DNA of 6,255 nucleotides from Frankiaceae bacterium. Lineage in GTDB: Bacteria > Actinomycetota > Actinomycetes > Mycobacteriales > SCTD01. The DNA lies in NCBI GenBank assembly GCA_947479995.1, contig CANKBT010000189.1, positions 1 to 6,255 of the forward strand, read 5' to 3'. Shown here one piece after another: positions 1 through 5,601 of the stretch (position 1 is its first letter; the number at the start of each line of letters is the position of its first letter). The position numbers and the translations under genes are program-made. Below the pieces are notes generated by a model that saw nothing but the letters and a program-made list of their open reading frames with translations, was not told the origin of the DNA and did no database searches.

Positions 1-32
1 AGGTCCTCGCCGCCCTCGCCCCGCGGGCGTGA
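1..32 (+). CDS. 3' end of an upstream gene (possible third DMT transporter)
   Basis: Only the last ten codons are present, read in the frame that ends at TGA 30-32, giving the tail VLAALAPRA. The stop overlaps the GTG start of the next gene in a GTGA arrangement, the same junction seen between the next two genes. The tail is hydrophobic and ends in Pro-Arg-Ala, like the C-terminus of the following transporter (VLVLARRA). I infer that it may be a third tandem EamA-type transporter, but ten residues cannot prove this and another protein remains possible. Confidence 0.5.
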   Translation, partial: VLAALAPRA

Positions 33-895
33 GCCCGCGCGCGACCGGCACCGCCCTCGCGCTGGCGTCGGCCGTCTCGTTCGGCCTCATGCCGGTGCTC
101 ACCAAGGTCGTCTACGAGGGCGGCGCCGACGCCTCGGGCGTGCTCACGGTGCGGTTCGCGCTGGCCGCCGTCGTGCTGCTCGGCCTGGCCCTGGCGCGCG
201 GCGAGGCGCGGCCCGACCGGCGCACGACGCTCGGCCTGCTCGGCCTGGGCGCGCTCGGCTACGGCCTGCAGTCCCTGGCGTACTTCTCCGCCCTGGAGCG
301 CATCGACGCCGGCCTCACCGCGATCCTGCTGTACGCCTACCCGCCGCTCGTCGTGCTGCTGGCCGCCGTCGTCTTCCGCCGCCCGCCCGGCGCCACCGCG
401 CTGGTCTGCGTGGCGGTGGCGACCGCGGGCGTCGTGCTCGCGGTCGGCCCCGTCGGCGGCGGCCAGGTCAGCGGCGTGGCCCTCGGGCTGCTCGCGGCCG
501 TCGTCTACTCCGCCTACATCGTCGTCTCGACGGGCGTCACCCGAGGCGTCGGGCCGTGCACGAGCGCGGGCGTCGTCTGCGCGGCGGCCGGCGCCTTCCA
601 CCTCGTGCTCGCCACCGCGACGTCGGCCGACTACCCGTCGACGGGGCGCTCGTTGGCGGCCCTGGTCGGCGTCGCGCTCGTCGGCACGGTCGTCGCGATC
701 GTCACCTTCTTCGGCGCGCTCTCGCGGCTCGGCCCGTCCGACACCGCCGTGCTCAGCACCGTCGAGCCGGTCGTCTCGGTCGCGGTGGCCGCGGCCCTGC
801 TCGACGAGCGGCTGACCCTGCTGCAGGTGGCGGGCGGCGCCCTCGTGCTCGCGGCCGTGCTCGTGCTGGCCCGGCGCGCGCCGGCGCCGGCGTGA
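29..895 (+). CDS. EamA/DMT-family membrane transporter (first of a tandem pair)
   Basis: This is a 288-residue protein of the drug/metabolite transporter superfamily (EamA type), which typically has about ten membrane helices in two repeated EamA halves. The hydrophobic pattern fits: half one is roughly residues 5-138 and half two 148-283. Family-like features are the first helix with SFGLMPVLTK (16-25), VRFALAA (41-47) after it, LQSLAYFSALE (80-90), the LYAYPPLVVLL segment (101-111), and STVEPVV (243-249) near the end of half two. These proteins mostly move small metabolites or amino acids across the cytoplasmic membrane; the substrate cannot be told from this sequence. The GTG start at 29 is chosen because it overlaps the upstream stop (GTGA) and aligns without gaps to the start of the next paralogue. 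No Shine-Dalgarno sequence precedes it, so coupled translation is likely. The length is normal for the family. Confidence 0.93.
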   Translation: MSPRATGTALALASAVSFGLMPVLTKVVYEGGADASGVLTVRFALAAVVLLGLALARGEARPDRRTTLGLLGLGALGYGLQSLAYFSALERIDAGLTAILLYAYPPLVVLLAAVVFRRPPGATALVCVAVATAGVVLAVGPVGGGQVSGVALGLLAAVVYSAYIVVSTGVTRGVGPCTSAGVVCAAAGAFHLVLATATSADYPSTGRSLAALVGVALVGTVVAIVTFFGALSRLGPSDTAVLSTVEPVVSVAVAAALLDERLTLLQVAGGALVLAAVLVLARRAPAPA

Positions 896-1779
896 GCACC
901 CGCGCCGCCGGCGCGCTGCTCGCGCTGCTGTCGGCGGTCTGCTTCGGCCTGGTGCCGCTGCTCGGCCGGGTGGCGTACGACGGCGGCGCCGACGCGGCGA
1001 CGGCGCTGCTCGTGCGCTTCGCCGTCGCCAGCGCCGTGCTGCTCGCGGTCGCCCGTGCCGTGGGCGAGCCGTGGCCGGCGCGCCGCGCGGTCGGCGCGCT
1101 GCTGCTGCTCGGCGGCGTCGGCTACGGGCTGCAGTCGCTGGCGTACTTCTCCGCCCTCGAGCGCCTGTCGCCCGGCCTCACCTCGCTGCTGCTCTACGCC
1201 TACCCGGCGGTCGTCGTGCTGCTCACCGCGCTCGTCCACCGGCGCGCGCCGTCACCGCTGGCCGCGGGCGCGGTGCTGGTCGCGACGCTCGGGGTGGCGC
1301 TCTCGGTCGGCCCGGTCGAGGGCGGCCTCGGGCTCGGCGTCGCGCTCGGCCTGGCGGCCGCCGCCGCGTACGCGCTGCTCTACGTCGTCTCGCCGCCGCT
1401 GCTGCGCCGCGCCGGGCCGCTGACCGGCGCGGGGCTGGTCTGCGCCGCCACCGCCGCCTTCGACGCGGCGGTGGTGGGCGTGCAGGGGCCGCAGTGGCCG
1501 TCCGGTGCCGGGGCGTGGTCGGCGCTCGTCGCGGTCGGGCTCGTCGGCGGCGCCGTCGCGGTCACCGCCTTCTTCGCCGCGCTCACGCGCCTCGCGCCGC
1601 CGGAGGTGGCGGTGCTGTCGACCGTCGAGCCGGTGGTCGCGCTCGCGGGTGCGGCGCTGCTGCTCGGGGAACCCCTGAGGGGCCTGCAGGTGCTCGGCGG
1701 CGCGCTCGTGCTCGTCGCCGTCGTGGTCCTCGCCCGCACCGGCGCCCGGCGCGACCTCGAGGTGGAGGTGGAGGCATGA
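892..1779 (+). CDS. EamA/DMT-family membrane transporter (second of a tandem pair)
   Basis: This 295-residue protein is a paralogue of the preceding transporter. Residues 1-282 of the two align without a gap, and by hand count about 164 are identical (near 58%). The blocks LQSLAYFSALER (80-91), LYAYP (101-105) and VLSTVEPVV (241-249) are nearly unchanged, so it has the same two-half EamA architecture with about ten membrane helices. The open frame extends further upstream inside the first transporter, but GTG 892 is the right start: it overlaps the previous stop by 4 bp and yields the conserved N-terminus MSTRAAGALLALLSAVCFG. It differs from its partner mainly around residues 191-210, a loop likely between helices, and by a charged tail ending in EVEVEA. 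That tail also carries the ribosome binding site of the next gene. Substrate unknown. The two could act separately or as a heteromer, which is inference. Confidence 0.93.
   Translation: MSTRAAGALLALLSAVCFGLVPLLGRVAYDGGADAATALLVRFAVASAVLLAVARAVGEPWPARRAVGALLLLGGVGYGLQSLAYFSALERLSPGLTSLLLYAYPAVVVLLTALVHRRAPSPLAAGAVLVATLGVALSVGPVEGGLGLGVALGLAAAAAYALLYVVSPPLLRRAGPLTGAGLVCAATAAFDAAVVGVQGPQWPSGAGAWSALVAVGLVGGAVAVTAFFAALTRLAPPEVAVLSTVEPVVALAGAALLLGEPLRGLQVLGGALVLVAVVVLARTGARRDLEVEVEA
1764..1774 (+). promoter_or_regulatory. Tandem Shine-Dalgarno sequence for the UVR-motif gene
   Basis: Two GGAGG copies lie at 1764-1768 and 1770-1774 before ATG 1776. The upstream copy sits 7 nt from the start, an ideal spacing; the downstream copy is only 1 nt away and probably not used. 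Both lie in the Glu-Val repeat codons at the end of the preceding transporter gene. A 10-bp palindrome, ACCTCGAGGT (1754-1763), lies just upstream. Confidence 0.7.
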
Positions 1780-2090
1780 CCGACGAGCGGCCCTCGGCCC
1801 GCGACCTCGTGCGCAAGCGCCGCGGCGACTACCGCGCGCCCGAGACCGGCCGGCACCACCACATCGGGGCGGCGCCCGAGCGGCAGCCGCTGCTCGACGA
1901 GGACGGCGCGACCTACGTCGAGGCCGCGCCCGTGCAGCTGGCGCAGCGCACGGCCGTGCAGCTCGGCCAGCAGCGCGACCGGCTGCGCACCGCGATGGCG
2001 GCCGCCGCCGAGGCGCTCGACTTCGAGCGCGCCGCGGCGCTGCGCGACGACCTCGCGGCCGTCGAGGCCGAGCTCGCCCGCCGCGGCTGA
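1776..2090 (+). CDS. Small stand-alone UVR-motif protein
   Basis: The product is 104 residues. The C-terminal part, about residues 68-101, matches the UVR motif (UvrB/UvrC interaction motif, PF02151): DRLRTAMAAAAEALDFERAA followed by LRDDLAAVEAEL, with the hallmark LDFERAAxLRD at 81-91. In UvrB and UvrC this helical hairpin mediates UvrB-UvrC contact, and it also occurs in McsA and Clp-type proteins. The N-terminal 65 residues are charged, hold a His-His-His cluster at 27-29, and are not recognised by me. There is no cysteine, so the zinc-binding part of McsA is absent, and no nuclease or helicase domain is present. ATG 1776 overlaps the transporter stop (ATGA) and has a strong GGAGG 7 nt upstream, which fixes the start. 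It could bind UvrB/UvrC, but that is inference; UVR motifs alone do not prove a repair role. It ends exactly where the opposite-strand gene ends. Confidence 0.85.
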   Translation: MTDERPSARDLVRKRRGDYRAPETGRHHHIGAAPERQPLLDEDGATYVEAAPVQLAQRTAVQLGQQRDRLRTAMAAAAEALDFERAAALRDDLAAVEAELARRG

Positions 2091-4028
2091 CTACCGCAGC
2101 GGCAGGCTCGCCAGCGGCGCCAGGCCGTCGAGGGCGCCGACCACGACCGACGCGTCGGTCACCGCGTACGCCCGCTCGCCGTCCAGCAGCACCCGCGAGG
2201 CGTACGCCGTCGCCGGCAGCGGCAGGCGGCCCGCCTCGGTCACCGTGCCGTCCGCCGCCACCCGCAGGCCGAGCGCGTACGACGCCTGGTAGGGCTCGAC
2301 CGGCAGCGACCGCACGAACGGCAGCACCGCGAGGCCGCGCGCGCCGTCCCACGAGAAGGCGCGCGACTCCTGCAGCGCCTCGCTCCAGCCCTCGCCGAGC
2401 TGCACGCGCGACAGCTGCACCGGGGCGCTGAGGTCGGACAGGTCGAAGACCGACGCCTGCACCCCGGTCGTGCGCCCGGTCGCCGGGTCGGCCTCCATGC
2501 CCAGCCCCAGCAGGCGGTCGCCGCCGAGCGGGTGCAGGTAGGTCGAGAACCCGGGCACCTTGAGCTCGCCCAGCAGCCGCGGGGCCGCCGGGTCGGCGAG
2601 GTCGAGCACGTAGAGCGGGTCGGTCTGGCGGAACGTCACGACGGTCGCGAGGTCGCCGAGGAAGCGCACGGCCTGCACCTGCTCGGTGCGGCCGAGCCCC
2701 TCGACGCGGCCGGTCGGCACGAGGTCGCCGCCGCGCTCCTGCAGCACGGTGAGCGTGGAGCTGCTGTCCTGGGCGCCGCCCCACGGCGCGCCCTCGGTCG
2801 TCGCGACGCGCAGCGCGCCCTCGTGCCACGACAGCGCCCAGCGGCCGTGGACGTAGCCCGGCACGTCACCGGTCGCGACGTAGCGGGTCGTGCGCGGGTC
2901 GCTCGTGTCGAACGCGTGCAGCTGCGTCGTCGCCTCCCCCTCCGGCGCCGCGCCGGGGCCGGAGGTCGTGCCCCAGCGGCTCGTCGCGACCACCAGGCGG
3001 TCGGCCGCGGCGTACACGAGGTCGCCGTCGGCGCGCACGGACGTCGTGCCGGTCGGCGCGAGGCCCTCGCCCGGGCGCAGCGTGGTGACGAGCAGCAGCG
3101 ACTCCCCGGCCGCAGCCGGGTCGCTGGCGACGTCGGCGCACGCCACGGCCGCGCCCTCCGCGACGACCTCGCCGCCGACGCGGTGCACCGCGCGGGGCAG
3201 GACGTCGTCGACGTCGAGCGCGAGCGCCGCCGCCCGCTGTGCGGCCAGCGCCTGCACCTCCTGCAGCGGCCCGTACGGCGCGGCGGACGGCGGTGCGTCC
3301 ACGACCGGGGTCGAGCGGGTGACCAGCCGGACGCTGCCGTCGACCAGCCGGGCCGACACGTAGCCGCCGTCGACCGACCACTCCTCGAGCCAGCGCGGCG
3401 CGGCCGGGTCGGACAGGTCGGCCAGGTGCAGCACCGTGCGCCCGCCCGCTCCCGGGCCGGGCAGCCGGGACGAGGCGGCGCTCCCCCTGCCGGGGGCGAC
3501 GGAGTCCTCGGCGGCACCGCCGCCGCCGTCCTGCGCGACGACGAGCACCCGGTCGCCGGCGACGAGCAGCTCGCCGCCGACCGCGCCGCCGGGCAGGTCG
3601 AGCCGCGCCAGCGGCTCCGGCTGCGCGCCCGTGCGCACCACGTCGAGCCCGCCGGCCGTCAGGGTGAGCAGCAGCCCGCCGGACAGCTTGGCGACGTCCG
3701 GCTCGTCGACGCCGGCCTCCTGCAGGTTGGTGCCGGTCGGCGCGCCGGGGGCCGCCGGCACGGACGCGGCGGCGTCCTCGGCGGCACCCGCCGAGGCGGC
3801 GACGCCCCGCTGGACCAGCCCCTCGTCGACCCCGCCGCGCGCCGTCGCCCGCGCGGCCAGGCGCGCGCGCAGGTCGTCGACGAGCGCGTCGCACCCGGCG
3901 TACGGCACGAGCTCGCCCGCGCGGGCCGGGGGTGCCGACAGCGGCGTCGACCCGGGCAGCAGCTGCACCACCCCGAGCCCGCCGAGCACCGCGACGACCA
4001 CCCCTGCACCGACTGCCCTGCGCGCCAT
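2091..4028 (-). CDS. Secreted or membrane-anchored beta-propeller protein (Beta_propel family)
   Basis: The 645-residue product matches the secreted beta-propeller family PF09826/COG4880. It begins with a hydrophobic segment (about 5-24) and an ARA site (35-37) that could be cleaved; if not cleaved it would be a membrane anchor. Family hallmarks are GTNLQEAGVDEPDVAK (99-114), the DPLYVLDLADPAAPRLLGEL block (470-489), VPGFSTYLHPLGGDRLLGLG (491-510) and VFDLSDLSAPVQL (527-539). Repeated blade-like strands run through the rest, with Ala/Gly/Pro/Ser-rich linkers at about 75-100 and 165-197. Only two cysteines are seen, C46 and C297, which might form a disulfide outside the cell. Only two methionines are present (1 and 511). 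The molecular function of the family is not established. ATG 4028 is supported by GGAGGGGG at 4036-4043. It is probably the last gene of the msrA operon: 39 bp separate it from the upstream membrane gene, and that gap holds a weak 5-bp stem (4049-4053 with 4059-4063). The stop TAG directly abuts the opposing gene's stop. Confidence 0.92.
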   Translation of the reverse strand: MARRAVGAGVVVAVLGGLGVVQLLPGSTPLSAPPARAGELVPYAGCDALVDDLRARLAARATARGGVDEGLVQRGVAASAGAAEDAAASVPAAPGAPTGTNLQEAGVDEPDVAKLSGGLLLTLTAGGLDVVRTGAQPEPLARLDLPGGAVGGELLVAGDRVLVVAQDGGGGAAEDSVAPGRGSAASSRLPGPGAGGRTVLHLADLSDPAAPRWLEEWSVDGGYVSARLVDGSVRLVTRSTPVVDAPPSAAPYGPLQEVQALAAQRAAALALDVDDVLPRAVHRVGGEVVAEGAAVACADVASDPAAAGESLLLVTTLRPGEGLAPTGTTSVRADGDLVYAAADRLVVATSRWGTTSGPGAAPEGEATTQLHAFDTSDPRTTRYVATGDVPGYVHGRWALSWHEGALRVATTEGAPWGGAQDSSSTLTVLQERGGDLVPTGRVEGLGRTEQVQAVRFLGDLATVVTFRQTDPLYVLDLADPAAPRLLGELKVPGFSTYLHPLGGDRLLGLGMEADPATGRTTGVQASVFDLSDLSAPVQLSRVQLGEGWSEALQESRAFSWDGARGLAVLPFVRSLPVEPYQASYALGLRVAADGTVTEAGRLPLPATAYASRVLLDGERAYAVTDASVVVGALDGLAPLASLPLR

Positions 4029-4035
4029 CTGCGCA

Positions 4036-4043
4036 CCCCCTCC
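4036..4043 (-). promoter_or_regulatory. Shine-Dalgarno sequence of the beta-propeller gene
   Basis: The minus strand reads GGAGGGGG here, 7 nt before the ATG at 4028. It is a strong site that decides the start and suggests the gene is translated independently of the upstream membrane gene. Confidence 0.75.
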
Positions 4044-4067
4044 GTCGGGGCTGTGACGCAGCCGGGG

Positions 4068-4796
4068 TCAGACGCGTTCCGGTGCCGCCAGCGCCTCCGC
4101 GGACGCCGCCCGCCCGAGCCGCCGCAGCAGCACCGGCGTGAGCGCGAGGGCCGCGGCGTCGAACCACGCGTAGCCGCCGGCGATGCCGCTCGGCGGGTTG
4201 CCCATCGACACGACACCGAGGACAGGGTCCTCGGTGCCCCAGGTCCACGTGCCGAGGCCGGTGCCGACCAGCTCGAGGTAGGTGACGACGACGACCGCGC
4301 CCGCGTAGAGCAGCGGGCTGCGCCCCCAGCGCACGAAGGCGAGCAGGCACAGGAACCAGAACATGCCGAGGGCGTCCGGCCGGTCCGAGAGCGTCACGCC
4401 CCACACCGCCCAGGCGCCGACCGCCACGAGCGTCGTGCCGAGGAACGCGCGGGCGTGCGCGTGCGCCCACGCGCTGCGCCCGAGGCACAGGGCCGCGAGG
4501 TAGACCAGCCCGTGCCCGGGCGGCACGAACAGCGGCACCGACTCCAGGCGGTAGACGTACGTGCCCAGCCACTCGCTGAAGACGAGCTCGACGGCGGTCG
4601 CGAACACGACCACGACGCCGACCTGCACGCGCACGGCGACGCCCTCGCCGCGGAGCACGGCGACGAGCAGCAGCACGGTGACCAGGCCGAGGCCGTGCTG
4701 CTGCAGGTGCGTCGCGCCGGTGTCGAGGCCGAGCACCACCGCCACCCAGACCGCGACCAGGGCGGGGACGCCGAGGTCGCGGCGGGCGGTGGTCAC
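4068..4796 (-). CDS. Multi-pass membrane protein of unknown function with an internal repeat
   Basis: This 242-residue hydrophobic protein has about six to eight likely membrane helices (for example 11-24, 36-48, 57-74, 95-105, 119-135, 143-155, 161-177 and 207-224). I do not recognise the family with confidence. Two segments resemble each other: E70-L-V, LGTYVY (77-82) and PPGHG (92-96) in the first half; E175-L-V, LGTWTW (181-186) and PPSG (201-204) in the second. This suggests an ancient duplication with conserved Glu, Gly and aromatic residues, possibly at a membrane active or binding site. The E...G.Y.Y pattern vaguely recalls carotenoid-biosynthesis membrane proteins, but this is weak. 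The GTG start at 4796 is 9 bp after the msrA stop. A GAGGG lies at 4798-4802, closer to the start than ideal, so translation may depend on coupling to msrA or a slightly later start may be used. The C-terminal tail after 224 is polar and probably cytosolic or extracellular. Confidence 0.82.
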   Translation of the reverse strand: MTTARRDLGVPALVAVWVAVVLGLDTGATHLQQHGLGLVTVLLLVAVLRGEGVAVRVQVGVVVVFATAVELVFSEWLGTYVYRLESVPLFVPPGHGLVYLAALCLGRSAWAHAHARAFLGTTLVAVGAWAVWGVTLSDRPDALGMFWFLCLLAFVRWGRSPLLYAGAVVVVTYLELVGTGLGTWTWGTEDPVLGVVSMGNPPSGIAGGYAWFDAAALALTPVLLRRLGRAASAEALAAPERV

Positions 4797-4805
4797 GCCC
4801 TCAGG

Positions 4806-5492
4806 CTACGAGCCGGCAGCAGCCGGCGGCAGCACGTCGACCTGCGCCGGGACCCCGAGGCCGACCGGGCAGCTCACGCCGTTGAAGCCGTGGTTGCAGT
4901 AGCCGTTCGGGTTCTTCGCGAGGTACTGCTGGTGGTAGGTCTCGGCGGCGTAGAAGTCCGACGCCGGCAGCACCTCGGTGGTGATGGCGCCGCGGCCCGC
5001 GGCCGTGAGGGCCTGCTGGTAGCGGTTGCGCACCTCGCGGGCGAGCTCGAGCTGCGCGGGCGTGTGCGCGTAGACGGCGGAGCGGTAGGTCGTGCCGACG
5101 TCGTTGCCCTGGCGCATGCCCTGCGTCGGGTCGTGGTTCTCGAAGAACAGCGCGAGCAGGCGCTCCGCCGAGACCTCCGCGGGGTCGTAGACGACCCGCA
5201 CGACCTCGGCGTGGCCGGTCAGGCCCGTCGTCGTCTCCTCGTACGTCGGGTTCGGCGTGAGGCCGCCCTCGTAGCCGACGAGCGTGGTGCGCACGCCCGG
5301 CACCTGCCAGAAGATGCGCTCAGCGCCCCAGAAGCAGCCCATGCCGAGGTCGAGGACCTCCAGGCCCTCGTCGTACGGGCCGGCGAGCGGGGTGCCGAGC
5401 ACCTCGTGGCGCTCGGGCAGGCGCATCGGGGTGCTGCGCCCGGGCAGGGCCTGCTCCGGCGTCGGCAGGGACTGCGGCTTGCGGCTCCACAC
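4806..5492 (-). CDS. msrA: Peptide-methionine (S)-S-oxide reductase MsrA
   Basis: MsrA reduces the S-epimer of methionine sulfoxide, free or in proteins, using thioredoxin-type reductant in the cytosol. The 228-residue product carries the catalytic GCFWGAE motif with Cys53. Residues matching the known E. coli active site are Y84, E96, D131 and Y136 (GNDVGTTYRSA), with a steady offset of two from the E. coli numbering. C199 and C208 in the GYCNHGFNGVSCPVG tail fit the resolving cysteines of the three-Cys class; no other cysteine is seen. The N-terminal extension with PTPEQALPGR and PERHEVLGTPL is typical of long actinobacterial and enterobacterial MsrA proteins. A GTG at 5507 would add five residues, but its codons contain AGGAGG (5499-5504), which is the ribosome binding site 6 nt before GTG 5492, so 5492 is the better start. 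It heads an operon with the membrane and beta-propeller genes downstream. No MsrB domain is fused. Confidence 0.97.
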   Translation of the reverse strand: MWSRKPQSLPTPEQALPGRSTPMRLPERHEVLGTPLAGPYDEGLEVLDLGMGCFWGAERIFWQVPGVRTTLVGYEGGLTPNPTYEETTTGLTGHAEVVRVVYDPAEVSAERLLALFFENHDPTQGMRQGNDVGTTYRSAVYAHTPAQLELAREVRNRYQQALTAAGRGAITTEVLPASDFYAAETYHQQYLAKNPNGYCNHGFNGVSCPVGLGVPAQVDVLPPAAAGS

Positions 5493-5498
5493 GGCTGG

Positions 5499-5504
5499 CC
5501 TCCT
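5499..5504 (-). promoter_or_regulatory. Shine-Dalgarno AGGAGG of msrA
   Basis: A consensus AGGAGG on the minus strand lies 6 nt before GTG 5492. It falls inside the longer open frame that begins at GTG 5507, and so argues for the shorter MsrA. Confidence 0.8.
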
Positions 5505-5508
5505 CACG

Positions 5509-5528
5509 GACGCGCCCGTCGGCGCGTC
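5509..5528. repeat. Perfect 8-bp inverted repeat in the msrA leader
   Basis: GACGCGCC (5509-5516) and GGCGCGTC (5521-5528) are perfect reverse complements with a 4-nt loop. In msrA mRNA the hairpin would end 4 nt before the AGGAGG site. As DNA it could be an operator for a dimeric repressor. There is no T-tract, so it is not a standard terminator. High GC raises the chance of random stems, but an 8-bp perfect stem with a 4-nt loop at this location is notable. Confidence 0.55.
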
Positions 5529-5531
5529 GTA

Positions 5532-5553
5532 CCCGGGTCAACAGCCCCGGGTC
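5532..5553. repeat. Direct repeat CCCGGGTC x2 in the divergent control region
   Basis: CCCGGGTC occurs at 5532-5539 and 5546-5553, separated by 6 nt (period 14). The core CCCGGG is itself palindromic, so each copy could be a binding half-site or site. On the minus strand a TTGACC (5536-5541) overlaps one copy and resembles a -35 box for msrA, although no good -10 box lies 17 nt further on. A regulator bound here could affect msrA, the SDR gene or both. This is inference from position. Confidence 0.4.
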
Positions 5554-5589
5554 CCCTGCCGTTCCCGGTCCCCGCGCCCCGCGCGCTCC

Positions 5590-5595
5590 TAGGCT
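5590..5595 (+). promoter_or_regulatory. -10 box of a likely leaderless promoter for the SDR gene
   Basis: TAGGCT fits the actinobacterial TANNNT -10 pattern and ends 6 nt before GTG 5602, so transcription would start at or next to the start codon. No Shine-Dalgarno sequence precedes that GTG. Both facts point to a leaderless mRNA, which is common in actinobacteria. No clear -35 box is seen at the usual distance. Confidence 0.6.
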
Positions 5596-5601
5596 GGGAC
5601 G

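Noticed and set aside
556..891. Upstream extension of the second transporter's reading frame to a start at 556
   Set aside because: The extension encodes an Arg/Gly/Ala-rich out-of-frame shadow of the first transporter. GTG 892 gives the conserved membrane-protein start and a 4-bp overlap.
1071..1775. Upstream extension of the UVR-motif gene's frame inside the second transporter
   Set aside because: The extension is Arg/Ala-rich shadow sequence. ATG 1776 has a well-spaced GGAGG and starts where the normal composition begins.
4049..4063. Terminator between the membrane-protein and beta-propeller genes
   Set aside because: The stem is only 5 bp (GGCTG/CAGCC) with no T-tract, too weak to support a terminator; read-through is more likely.
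1252..4572. Very long minus-strand open frames at 1252-2829 and 2866-4572
   Set aside because: They overlap well-supported genes and encode Arg/Ala/Gly/Pro-rich sequence without family motifs, as expected from alternative frames in very GC-rich DNA.
5493..5507. GTG 5507 as the msrA start
   Set aside because: It would place the AGGAGG ribosome binding site inside the coding sequence. The GTG at 5492 is correctly spaced from that site and gives a typical MsrA N-terminus.
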